DNA of 64,000 nucleotides from Bactrocera neohumeralis (lineage: Eukaryota; Arthropoda; Insecta; Diptera; Tephritidae), in the NCBI RefSeq assembly GCF_024586455.1, contig NC_065919.1:34882839-34946838 (forward strand). The letters are read 5' to 3'. Position 1 is the first letter of the stretch. Each line of letters starts with the position of its first letter. Shown in pieces: positions 34,885-46,614 of the stretch. The translations under genes were made by a program, and so were the position numbers. The notes below the pieces were generated by a model that was not told the origin of the DNA, made no database searches, and saw only the letters and a list, made by a program, of their open reading frames with translations.

Positions 34885-36075
34885 AACAAGTAAGAAAGTG
34901 TTAAGTTCGGGTGCAACCGAACATTTTATTATATTGCAACTTGCAAGAATCAAAGCCAGGGAAATTCTTTAAGGTGCAAAACCAATAATATAGAGTAAAG
35001 TCAGCCGGATGTTCAAAAATTATGAGATTAGTTATAAAGGGGCTAGGCCAAGATACACTGTTATGAATGAAATACGCTCTCTTATTTTCATTGGGATAGC
35101 TCACATATTGGCTGATATATGCGTTACAAAGTTACCCAGAAGTTCGAAAATCTTTTTATTAAGTATATGGGGGCTAAGGGAAGTATTGGTCAGACTAAAT
35201 CCATTTTTGACATAGAGACATACCATTATAAGAGAAAGATTATCCCTTCATTTCAGTTACACATATCACACATTGACCGATAAATACTCGGTACCTTAGA
35301 ACAGTTTTTTATTGACTTAAGTTTTGGTCATAAGGTGGGACGCACCAAAGACATCATTCGTGCAAAGTTTTATCCCGTTATATTAATTGCATCTTTAATG
35401 ATGTACTGGAATCCTAACGAATCAAGTGGAATTTAAAATTGTCCTATTTCGTTCATTTTCATAATGTCAAAAGAATGCCACGTACTAAATTTTGTCGTAA
35501 TCGGTTGATCAGATCCCGAGATATGGGATTTCACCAAAAAGTAGGCAGTGCCACGCCCATTGTCAAATTTTCACACCGGCTCCCATAAAGCTCTTTCATA
35601 CCATCTCGGTGGTGAAATTTAATCTCTCTGGCGTAATTAATTATTAAATTATTATTAAGTTCTTATACGATCTGTACTCAGCGAATTTTTTTTATTATAG
35701 CTTAAGTGGTTTAGGAGATAAGTATGTACATTACTCTTGCTAAAAGGCGCGGCCACGTCCACTTTTTCAAAATGTTTGCAACAGTAGCAAGGGGCGCACT
35801 GCAATCCAAATTACAGTTTTATATCTTAATTTAGTGCTTAGTTGTGGCACTTTATATTTTTTCTGTTAATGGCGATTTGTGGGCGTGGTGGTGGTTCTAC
35901 TACGCTCATCTACGAACTTGAAATTTTTTTGTATGTACTATAGAACCCACATGCCAAGTTTCATCGAGATATTATAACTTTTTCTCAAGTTACTGCCTAC
36001 ATAGACGGACGGACGGACAGACGGACAGTCAACCGGATTTCAACTTTTCTCGTCATCCTAATTATATACATACAT
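34885..36075 (-). repeat. Dispersed repeat family R, copy g (about 1.2 kb, most complete)
   Basis: Starts "agtaagaaagtgttaagtt" with the self-complementary phrase gttcgggtgcaaccgaac (34907-34924) and ends near the (ACGG)n run at 36005-36028 and "caacttttctcgtcatcc". All phrases of copies d and e occur here in a single order. The palindromic start and the cgg-rich end probably mark the family's two ends. Non-coding. Confidence 0.8.
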
Positions 36076-36129
36076 ATGTACACGCTATATATATCTCGAT
36101 TAATTTTATGTGATACGTACAAGCGTGAG

Positions 36130-36800
36130 GTGAACAAAACTATAAATCTCTGTAGCATCTGATTGCAACAGTATACAAATTAATAATGAGTTTTGAATTC
36201 TTTCTCAACATTTTTATATCCCAAGGTATAATTAGTTTTCCATGAAGTTTGTTATACCCAGAAGGAAACCTCGGAGACTCTATAAAGTATACACTCGTAT
36301 ATGCGATCTGATCAATTTTGACTATTCCTTTTGAACTGCGGGCGTAAACCAAATCGATATACTCGTATTATACCTTTTTATAGAAGTGAAATTTGATCTT
36401 CACATGTTTATTAGTCTAAAGATCGAAAATTTGCACCATGAGAGTCCACTGGATGGTCACCTATGGTAATAACATCGAAAAATTTAATGATTGAAGCTAT
36501 TAAAAGTAATGCAACGAAGGCACAGAAACTTATTACAAGTGTGTTGAAAATTGGATTAATCGTTGGTATATTTGTATTGGCTGAAATAAGCCTACATTGA
36601 TGGCGATAATAACAATTTTTATTAAAAAACATGGTAAATCATCAGCGCGACGAGGTGATGCATGTCTGTCTGTATGAACGCGAACTACTCACAAAATTTT
36701 TGAGAACTTTGGTCACACTCTTTTCTATTCAAGCTACACATTGATGCGTAAAGCGGCCATACAAACTACCTGATCAAAACTCTTTTATGCAGTTGTGTTT
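36130..36800. repeat. Second dispersed repeat family, fragments
   Basis: Includes "tgttatacccagaaggaaac" (36250 region), "gagactctataaagtatac" and "ggccatacaaactacctg". Related wording ("gccatacaaactgaacgatc") occurs at 52320. Likely fragments of one or two high-copy non-coding repeats. No ends found. Confidence 0.45.
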
Positions 36801-39460
36801 AATACTAAGTTTGGCTTATATTACAACATGTGAAGAGTGATTCGAATATGGAGAAGCAGGTGATCAACTGTATAATATTATAATATGGTATATAATATTT
36901 CGGTGTCATATTGCCAGGATATTCAGTTTTCTTTTAGTATGTTAAACTAGGATTAATTAGCCTTTGAGCTCTATTGATTAAACATAAAATTTAGAATTTT
37001 TAATTCAGTGTTGCTTTTTTCAAGAAATCGGATTTATATTGTGTTAAACACAAATTGCTTAACTAAATAGCACCCTTTTAAGCTAACGGTAGCATGACTG
37101 CATTGCAATAGCATCTAACTTTCCAGCATTTTTTAATAGATGGGTAACAATGAATGTTACTCGTTCATATATATAAATGTATATGCAATGTGTATAGGTT
37201 TAACGACTGTCATACCTCATCGCAATTTTTGCCGTCAATTTTAACCGGTAAAATTGTTGGACTGAGTGCAGGTCAACATGTTGCAATAACCCAACCTCAT
37301 CTTGGCTTTCAATGCTAGGTCGCCAGTTTGGTTGGACTGATTTGACTCGTTTTGACCCAAAATTTATGACTTCAAAAATTTTGCTGTGTGGTTTCAAATA
37401 CGTTGGCGCTCTTTTATTTTCATCGCTTTCGTTGCACTCTGTTACGTACTTCTCCATGCACTGTATGCAAACACGTGTATACATTACCCATTATATTTAA
37501 GTGTTTCATGTACTTTGACCGGAACAGTGCGAGGCTTATGTACTCTCGAATTTATGTTTATAGTTGTATCATAAAATGCATTTACTGCAATTTCGTCAGA
37601 CTCCGGAAAGACGAAAGGGAAACGACGAGCTGGCGATAGGCTTGTAACCAAAAGCTATGTAGACTGCTGATCCTGTGGTTGTCCACAAATTGCTGCACTT
37701 TAACTTGGTTCTGGCGATAAATACCTGTTAGAGCAAACCAAATGAACATTAAATGATATTTGTATATACATATATACATATATTTGTATGTAAATGTTTA
37801 TGTGCTCAACCTACCCCTTAAAATAGTTCTGGTTGGCTTAAATAGATATTAAACTTTAATACATACTTATTTATTACAATATAAAGGAAAATTACAAGAA
37901 TAAAGTAAGATACTAGCCTCAATAAGATTGAAAGTTGAGTGAGATATAATCCAAAATTTATAAATATAAGAATATTGCGTCTGAAGGAGTTATATATTTT
38001 ACAATAAACGTCGAATCTTTGAATGCTTTTATTAAGTTCACTTTTTTTTCCAAAAAACCTCGTATGTACATATGTATATCGATAATCAAGGAAGAAGAGG
38101 AAAGCAGAGGCGTTGCCCCGAGCATTATAATTGAATTAGAATGAAATTTAGGTTTTTTAACAATGCAGATACTTATACTATTTATATATTAAATATTTGA
38201 AAATTATTGTTGGTTGTGATTAGTTACTAAATTAAACAAATTATTTGAAATTGCAAATTGTTCAAAAACAAAAATCAATTTTCTTTGGTTTTTGAAATTG
38301 AAGCTTATTTTGGTGGTATGCGCAGAAAATAAACTGGCAGAGGTAAATTCAACACTATCAACACCACAATACATTTGTTACTTTCCCCGTAAATAGAACT
38401 CGTAAAGCGGTAATAGTAGACGATGGAGTAATTATTAGGATAAGATAAGTATCTTAAGTCCGTATCTTGCCAAGAATAAGAGAACAATAAGAAGTCGGTT
38501 GGCCGAAAAGCCTTTCTTAAGTCAGCATAGATTTTAGTGACTGGCTGTCTACCATACATAAACTTTTGTAATGCCAGATAGTGGTTCAGTTTAATAAGAG
38601 CTGAAGTTTTCGTCATATAGGGATCAACGCTTTCTTGCTGGGTTTTGTCCTGAGCCTAGTTTTTTAAATCCAAACAACGCACTTGGTATTCACCGAGGTG
38701 CGTAGCAAGGCTTCCTTTTCGATCATGTTAACGCATCCAATGACGCTGTCTTTTATACTGGCATCCCAATCCGGTTTTTTCCATAATTGACCTCCATATT
38801 GGGGGAATTCTTTCCTTGGTGTTATATAATATACCACCAGATATATTATTAACAAAGATAGAAGTAGATATACATCTCCTCCCCTTGTGTGTTATACTCG
38901 TACTAAGCAAATTACCAGGAAGAGAAACATGGATATCGCCTGCTCGTACTTCTAGATTTACTATAGAAACTAGCCCAAGTGCTATGTGGGTATATACAAG
39001 CACTTGGCACTTGACAACGGCCCGTATTGTTCAGACCGCACCCGGGAGTAATGCTGGTGATCAAACCTTCAAGCATTAAACATATTGGCTGGAGATTCAA
39101 AAGGTCCGAGTAGCTTCTAAGAAGCCATGAAAAAAAATTCACCACGACTCCAATTCAGTTTTCGGCACTAACAAAATGCTAAATAACCAAATATGTGTGA
39201 AATTCTATAAATTCACTTTACAGAAAAATTAATATTTTCAATGTCATACAAACTGTCAAGAAAATATCGGGAATTCTACATTTCCCCCTCTCATCTCCTG
39301 CTTATTTGGAAGACATGTACAATTTTTTTCCTAGATTGGTACAACTGTCCTTAATTATGATGCCAAAAATTAGCATGATCTGTTAACCAGTGTGTTTATA
39401 TCAGTCGATTTCAGTAGTGTTTGTCGAATTTTACAAAAAATTTTAACGAATTTCTGTTAA
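36800..39460. other. Gene-free stretch, unexplained open frames at 37.2-37.5 and 38.3-39.1 kb
   Basis: The minus strand of 38305-39003 gives longer and less AT-biased open frames (91 and 103 codons in different frames) than the surroundings. I recognise no domain in them. The same holds for 37200-37484 (94 codons, minus). They may be worn TE or host-gene fragments. Confidence 0.35.
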
Positions 39461-39461
39461 A

Positions 39462-39745
39462 TTTTGGCCAAATACTCAACAAATATCATTGAGCAAGCAG
39501 CGTATTCTATCTTCGTGTAACTTGGTATTCAGCAAATTTGCACGACCACTCCGAGGACACCGTTTTCACTCAATTGACGACATCAAAACAAATTCGACGA
39601 GAGAGCTGAAGGCCATGCCGGAAAGTGCCTATAAAAAATATTTTGACGATTAAAAGAAGCGTTGGTACATGTGCATTGCTTCAAATGGATGTTACTTTAA
39701 AGGCGATGAATAAAATTTGGATGATGATTGAAAAATTTTCGTTTT
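39462..39745 (+). pseudogene. mariner transposase C-terminal relic
   Basis: The + strand reads 'AKYSTNIIEQAAYS', then, after a short loss, 'CNLVFSKFARPLRGHRFHSIDDIKTNSTRELKAMPESAYKKYFDD' and 'KKRWYMCIASNGCYFKGDE'. This is the mariner C-terminus after the third catalytic Asp. The Asp block itself is damaged and there is an in-frame stop before 'KKRW'. It differs in wording from the 10.8- and 26.1-kb copies, so it is another mariner family. Confidence 0.8.
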
Positions 39746-39819
39746 ATTTATACTACTTGACAGTTGACACACACACACAACATTAAATTCAAGAAAACTT
39801 GATTACTTGTTTTCATTAA

Positions 39820-40025
39820 TATATAGACAGTGACCGATATTATAATATGAAAATGGAATTATGAGGGAATTAGGCGTGGTGGTAGGGTAAGCTTTACCAA
39901 ATTTTATGAAGATATCTCAATTATAACTCAATATATTACTTTGTCGGACTGGCAAGCATACGAAAATCTAGAATTAGATTCGTCTCATCATCCTGATCGT
40001 TATCTATCTCGATTACATTTATATT
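39820..40025 (-). repeat. Dispersed repeat family R, short fragment
   Basis: Contains "gaattaggcgtggtgg" and "gtctcatcatcctgatcg", matching the two ends of R with the middle missing. Lies just left of the Tigger element. Confidence 0.55.
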
Positions 40026-40174
40026 TTATAACTTCATACTATAAATATACGTATTGCAAACGTTTTGCAATTTTGGTGTTTTCAAATGGTGCCAATGCTT
40101 AAAAATCGTTCAAACTGTTTATCTCACCTTTTTAGGTAAATAGCAGTGTCTTTTTACAATTCTAGAACTAAATA

Positions 40175-42509
40175 CAGTGGACTCGCGATAATATGAACTA
40201 ATTAAAAACAAGACTGTTAAATTTTGCGAGATTGTTCATATTTACGAAAGGTGCAAAAACGAAAAAATGTAGTATTAAATCAATTTCTTTTTATTTTAAA
40301 CTTCAAAATAAACTTGTTTTATTAATTTTTTTCGTTACTCAAGTAAAACAATGTTGCATGTAAACAAAACAGTTTAGATATAATTTCATAATATACATAT
40401 TTTAATTTTATAAGAAGTTGAAGCTCATTTTGGAAAAAAATCGGTAATCCTCTTTTGCTGTTTCTTTTGTTCAACCACCTTAAAAACTGCTTTTTCCCTT
40501 AGGTTCTTTAATACATTTAATTCCTTTTGTTCAACCATTTCACTTTGAACCCATTCCAAAGCATTATTAAATATGTCAATAGCTTCTCTTGCTGTAATCG
40601 TCTTTTGCGACTCTGCAGTATAGTCGTCTTCGTCGGATATTTCTTGTATTTCATTTTCATTGAATTCAATAGCATCCTCGTTCCATTCTCTAACGTCGCA
40701 AGCAGTGATTCCAATCTGCAGTGAATATAAATATGTAGTAAATACAACTTTTTTGAGTTTACGTTTCTGATAAAACAAACCTCAGGTCTCAAGTTTTGTA
40801 AAAGGATGGCTGCGCTCTCCTCCAAGTTCCCCACATTCATATTCAAGTTCCTTCGAAGGATATTCAATCTCAATTCAATTCATCTTCAGGATCTTCTTGA
40901 TTTTCAAGCATACTCAAAACATTGTTCCAGCATTTTGATTGCACAGCCTCATCCACTTTATTCCATGCAGATTCAAGGGTAATAATAGCGTCCTTAAGTG
41001 AAATTTGCTTCATAGACTCTAGCAAGTCACATCCTGTTGCAGCAACGGAAGCCAAAATACTGTTTCTGTAATAAAGTTTTGTAATCCTGATTGCATTTTG
41101 GTCCATGGGTTGTATAAGGGGGGTGACGTTGGGTGGCATAAACATTGCTAAAATAGAGCCGTCTTCACTTTTAAGTTCATTTTCAGGTGGATGCGATGGA
41201 GCGTTATCAATTAAAAGGACAGCCTTAACTGGTAGACCTTTTTTTGTCAAAAATTTCGTTACCTACATAAGTTGTAACACACATACATAAGTTGTAAGCT
41301 ACTGAAATACGAGTTAAAACTTACCTCAGGTATGAATGAACGATGGAACCAATCTTTGAAGATAGCGGCAGTCATCCAAGCGGACTTTGAATGTCTATAA
41401 TGAACAGGGCAGTCAAACCCCTTAAAACAACGAGAGTTTCTGGCCTTGCCTATCACAAGGAGCTTGAGTTGATGAGATCCTTCCGCATTTGAACAGCACA
41501 AGAATGTTATTCTTTGCTTTTCCATCTTTGCTCCTGGGGCTGTTTTTTCTAATGATGATACATACGTCTTTTGTAGTAAAAGTTTCCAAAATAAACCGGA
41601 TTCGTCGGCGTTGTAAACTTGCTCCCGGCTTAAACCAAGCTCTTCCATTTTCGTCTTTAGAGCTTTTTTGAATGGATCGACCAACTGGGGCTGCGAAGAT
41701 AGTTTTTCCCCAGAAACTTGGAGCAACCGAACGCCATATCTATTTTTGAAATTTTGGAGCCATCCATCACTGGCATTGAAATCAAGGCAATTTTCTTTAA
41801 TTGTACAATGAAGAGCCTTCGCCTTTTCTTTTAACATCAGTCCGCTCACCGGGAGTTTTTTGTCCCTCATATGCAAAAACCATCTATACAACGATTTTTC
41901 TAATTTTGGATACTCTGATGGACGCATAGTTTTCCTTTTTCCAGGACCCATAAATGTATTGTTAACACATTTAAGGATAGCATTTTTATTTTTCTTTATT
42001 CCACATACTGTAGACTTTGCCACTCCATATTTAGTTGCTAAATTTGTAACACTTGCACCTTTTCGTAAGCATTCCAAAATATCGGATTTGTCTCTTAAAG
42101 TCAGAAACGTATGCTTTTTTGTGTGCATGTTTCAAAATTATTTACATTTGATTATTTCTTAAGAAAATAAAGAGGCACTTATGCTTACGTGCAATCACCA
42201 ACCAAAAACACTTAAAAATTCTTACAGACGACTGACGTAGACAAAATCAAACCCTGTAATGAGCACATGTAAGCATTTTCGAGCGATGGGTAAATACATA
42301 TGTATGTATGTACATGCATATTGAATGCGAATAACTAGGGAATTCCCCAAATTACAAAGCGCTTTAAATTCGTTATTGACAACAATATTGTTCATATTTT
42401 AGAGCTTTAGTCCAAAGTTCTTATTTTAGAGTAATCAATGGTAGCCAAAAAGTGTTCATATTTTGGGGGGTTCATAATTTAGGGTGTTCATATTATCGCG
42501 AGTCCACTG
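40175..42509 (-). mobile_element. Tigger-like (pogo superfamily) DNA transposon, almost intact, 2,335 bp
   Basis: Perfect 24-bp TIRs lie at 40175-40198 and 42486-42509, beginning CAGTGGACTCGCGATAATAT, each directly flanked by TA (40173-40174, 42510-42511). Subterminal "gttcat" motifs repeat inside the right end (42440-42490) and once at the left. The interior encodes a single transposase on the minus strand. Perfect TIRs and TSD together with one visible frameshift suggest recent insertion. Confidence 0.95.
40425..42128 (-). pseudogene. Tigger/pogo transposase, three exons, one frameshift
   Basis: Exon 1 42128-41325, exon 2 41262-40781, exon 3 40715-40425; introns of 62 and 65 bp with GT..AG ends (gtaag..tag, gtttg..cag). 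About 525 residues. The N-terminus (1-50) is a CENP-B/Psq-like helix-turn-helix ('ASVTNLATKYGVAKSTVCGIKK'); residues 75-135 form the second, Tc5-type DNA-binding domain ending 'DGWLQNFKNRYGV'. The DDE_1 nuclease domain keeps all three aspartates: D175 (VYNADESGLFW), about D287 (LLIDNAPSHP) and about D322 (IQPMDQN). The exon 1/2 join restores 'FIPEVTKFLTKKGLP', which supports the splice. Near 40870, in a gaattga duplication, the frame shifts by one and hits TGA, so the copy is probably dead or needs frameshifting. The last residues, QKRITDFFPK, resemble a PCNA-binding box. Confidence 0.9.
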
Positions 42510-42514
42510 TATGT

Positions 42515-45348
42515 ACAATCATATTGCCAAATTTTCAACTTAGACACTTCCCTCGTTTACCGCTGAGCACTTTAAAAACTCATTGTTTCAACGTACAAGT
42601 TTGGAATTTGCATTCATCCCCTTAACAGCCGTAGGCATGCCAATAAAAAGGGGTAACACCATTTTCCGTGTCCGAGTGTACTCTTATTTACATGCACGCA
42701 TAGTCCTTTTGACCATTTTATAATGTGAGTATAGCGGTTTAGTGCGCCCTGGGGATCCATTTGCAAGCTACCATTATGCCATATGAGCTTATACTTTTAC
42801 CTTTTTTAATCATCACCGAGGATTTTCGGATCCACAGATGATATGTTAGGATTATAGAAGCATATTAAGTTATTATCAAAGGTAGGAGTATAGCGGGTAG
42901 TTGATGTGTATTTAACTAGAAAGTAATTTCCGAAATACACCACCCGATCGATTTCATAACAACGACTTAATGAATCGGTTTCATCGATAGTGATGTTACA
43001 TTTAATATTCACATTTTAAAAATATATTTATAATAAATATTACCGAATTTAATTATTATTTCTTTAAATTAAAAATTTTAAAATATTAATTCTATTACCA
43101 TTTAATATAGAATTGTGTCCATACAGTATCCACATACTGAATGAATCCACTCTAATGTATATTGATGAAGTAGGAAATCAGATTGTTTTATATATAATAT
43201 ATGAGTATATATTAATTATTTTACAAACTTTAAATTATGTTGTATTCTTTCTTTAACTCATGCTCATATTTTAGAAAATATGGGTACCAACCGTGAACAA
43301 CATCACTAACGGCTGAGACTTCAAGCATGTCAACAAATTAAACAGTATTAAACTGTTTTACATATACATACATACTTGTAAGTTAACATTTCAACCCTTT
43401 CAAATTTATGAAGCAATTTTCGCATTTCACCCATTTAGAAGATTACGCATAGCTTAAAACTTTGCAATTGAAGCGGGGATGGTCAGTATTGTATATACAT
43501 AAATGGTGTGCATATCTGTTAAACATTTTTGGTAGTGGCTTGAAAACTGCTAAGATTTTTGTAGATGAATATATGCGTAGATAAATAAGTACAATTTTAA
43601 ACAAATTTATTATATGGCTATATTCAGATGTGCTTAAAGTCAAGCTTTAACTTGTATGCACACTTTCTCAACTCTAAATTTATTCCATGCGCCACAGTCT
43701 CTTCGTCTTTCCTCGTCGTCCCCTCGTCTCCGAAAACCAGTTTGGGCGGCAAAAAGAGTCCTCATATGAGCATTCACATACATGGTTCAAGATGTTTACA
43801 CAGTTTTGCGTTTTCACAATGCAAGTTTTGTGAGCTGTTTTCTCCAGGCATAACAATAATAAAACTATCTGTAAGTAATCTGATCGCAACTTGGTAAAAA
43901 GGGTTCTGTTGTTAAAGCAAACATCCAGTTAGGCAGCCTGCGGTTAAAAATAATATTATCCAGACATTATGAAAACGGCCCTTAATCAATGAGATATGAA
44001 TTCCAAACATACTCCAGACCAATATAATAATTACGACAAAACAAGCTACTTTATTCCCACATAAAGCGTTTTGAGTCAAATAAAGTTGACTAATAAAAAA
44101 AATATATATTTAATGCATAAAAGAAATACTAATACATTTTTTATACGGTTTCGTTTCTTCCAGTTGACATGGTTGGTTGATGGTCAAATTTGAAAAATAT
44201 ATAATTTGCATGAGAGAACACAAAACGCATTCAAACCGTTAAATATATTGGTAAACATTATTAAAACACACTCATAATTTTAATAATACATTTAGAAATT
44301 TCATTACATCTGGGAAAGACATATAAATTTCTTAATTTTTTACATATTTACATTGTACAATACTAAGCTGGATATTCTACCAACCACCAACAAATTAAGT
44401 TTATTTCAAACATTAGTATTAATAATTACATAATTTGCACCTACTAAATACTTCTTCGGGTAATAACTTTAATTTTTGGCGAGTACGTCTCTGTTTAATT
44501 ATGTTCGTCTGTCTGTATATTAATCCATAACAGATCGGTTCCCAAAAACTAGGCTGGAAGTCTATTGTCATAATCACTCAGATCTCAGTTACTGCTTGAT
44601 AAGTTTGAATAACTTGATTTTATACTGATCCAATATGCACTGGTGATTCGATTATTTTAGAAACCTCCAACCGAAATATTTCTGTAATACCGTTTACACT
44701 ATATATGTACAATTCAACGGTCGATATAAATATATTTTTTAAAACTAATACTTGTTGACATTTAACTCTGATATATAAAAATAATACTATTATCTCATGT
44801 AAAATAAGTATTAATTGGAATATTTGTATTTTGATCCTTAATTTTAGTAGAAACTTTGTAAAAAAACGATAAAATATAGAAAAATTCTAAGCAGACTTAG
44901 CTCGGGCAATGTATTTGGCAAATTTAGAATTATTTACATAGATAATAATCCACGTCAAATTTTGTTAAATATTTCGTCAAATAAAAAAGTTTCCATAGAG
45001 AATCTTGGTTTTGATTGAACAGTGTGTCCGACGGTTGTATTCTATAGTATAATAGTAATTTGATCTGAACAATTTGGTCGGAAATTGTATCCTTGGCTTG
45101 GTCAATAATCTGTATCAAATTTCGTGAAGTCTTCCATACAAGGATTTGGTTTTGATCATTTAGTTTGTGTGGAAGCTACTAAGCTACATAACAGTCCGAT
45201 ATTGGTGGTTCCGAAAATGAACAGAAAAGGACGTTAGTAATATTTCATATCGACATCTCAAAAATTGAGGAAGTAGTTTGGGTATGTACAGACACACAGA
45301 TGTGCTTAAATGAGCACGTCACGCAGATCATTTTTATTTATATTTTGT
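42515..45348. other. Gene-free stretch
   Basis: AT-rich with a balanced patch at 42590-42830. No domain is recognised in the short frames (for example 43628-43897). From about 44900 to 45300 the sequence resembles the second dispersed repeat family ("cttccatacaaggatttgg", "gatctgaacaatttggtcgg"), in the reverse direction of the copy at 52290. Confidence 0.45.
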
Positions 45349-45359
45349 AGAATTCCCAA

Positions 45360-46601
45360 CTGATAAGGAGCATGCATCAGCTTCTTTGCAAACTATGGTC
45401 GGACGAAAGCATTCCCAACGATTGGAATTTAAGTGTGCTCTGCCCAATCCACAAAAAGGGAGACCCCTCAATCTGCGCCAACTACCGTGGGATAAGCCTC
45501 CTTAACATCGCGTATAAGGTTCTATCGAGCGTATTGTGTGAAAGATTAAAGCCCACCGTCAACAAACTGATTGGACCTTATCAGTGTGGCTTTAGACCTG
45601 GAAAATCAACAACCGACCAGATATTCACCATGCCCCAAATCTTGGAAAAGACCCGTGAAAGGAGAATCGACACACACCACCTCTTCGTCGATTTCAAAGC
45701 TCCTTTCGACAGCACGAAAATGAGCTGCCTTTATACCGCGATGTCTGAATTTGGTATCCCCGCAAAACTAATACGGCTGACGTTGAGCAACACCAAAAGC
45801 TCCGTCAGGATCGGGACGGACATCTCCGAGCCGTTCGATACCAAACGAGGTTTCAGACAAGGCGACTCCCTATCGTGCGACTTCTTCAACCCGCTGCTGG
45901 AGAAAATTGTTCGAGCTGCAGAACTTAATCGAGCAGGTACAAGAATGTACAGCTGCTGGCGTATGCCGATGATATTGATATCCCGTCACTGTTGACAGTC
46001 ATAACTTTGAAGTTGTAGATAATTTCGTGGAACCAGCAGGATAACTCTTGCCAACAGGTGCTATTTCGGACTGAGTAGGCAATTGAGAAGTAAAGTCCTC
46101 TCTCTCTACGAACAAAAACCAAACTCTATAAGTCACTCATAATTCCCGTCATGCTATATGGTGCAGAGGCTTGGACGATGACAACAACTGATGAGTTGAT
46201 GTTGCGAGTTTTCGAGAGAAAAGTTCTGCGAAAGATTTACGGCCCTCTGCGCGTTGGCCACGGCGAATATCGCAATCGATGGAACGATGAGCTGTATGAG
46301 ATATATGACGACATTGACATAGTTCAGCGAATTAAAAGACAGCGGCTACGCTGGCTAGGTCAAGATGTCCGAATGGACGAGAACATTCCAGCTCTGAAAG
46401 TATTCGATGCTGTACCCGCCGGGGGAAGCAGAGGAAGAGGAAGGCCTCCACTCCGTTGGAAGGACCAGGTGGAGAAGGACCAGGCTACGCTTGGAATATC
46501 CAATTGGCGCCACGTAGCGAAAAGAAGGAACGACTGGCGCGCTGTTGTTAACTCGGCTATAATCGCGTAAGCGGTGTCTACGCCAATGAAGAAGAAGAAG
46601 A
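45360..46601 (+). mobile_element. RTE-like LINE, 5'-truncated (copy D)
   Basis: Begins in the RT fingers ('LIRSMHQLLCKLWSDESIPNDWNLSVLCPIHKKGDP') and ends with the family's tail, here caatgaagaagaagaagaa. The flanks agaattcccaa (45349-45359) and agaatttccaa (46602-46612) form an 11-bp direct repeat with one mismatch, the probable TSD. Internally it has lost about 90-100 bp after the YADD box (near 45985), where the frame jumps to the post-RT linker. It is the best source here for the RT fingers and palm of this family. Confidence 0.9.
45372..45995 (+). pseudogene. RTE-like reverse transcriptase fingers and palm
   Basis: A 207-codon frame with RT motifs in order: CPIHKKGDPSICANYRGISL, GPYQCGFRPGKSTTDQIF, THHLFVDFKAPFDSTK (first catalytic Asp), FDTKRGFRQGDSLSCDFF and LEKIVRAAEL. 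The next motif 'QLLAYADDIDI' (two catalytic Asp) is present at 45950-45980 but in a different frame, after a one-base shift near 45940. The usual 'KAAFDS' reads KAPFDS here. A second frame, 46151-46570, carries the C-terminal 'RRLRWLGQDVRMDEN' tail. Confidence 0.85.
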
Positions 46602-46614
46602 AGAATTTCCAATG

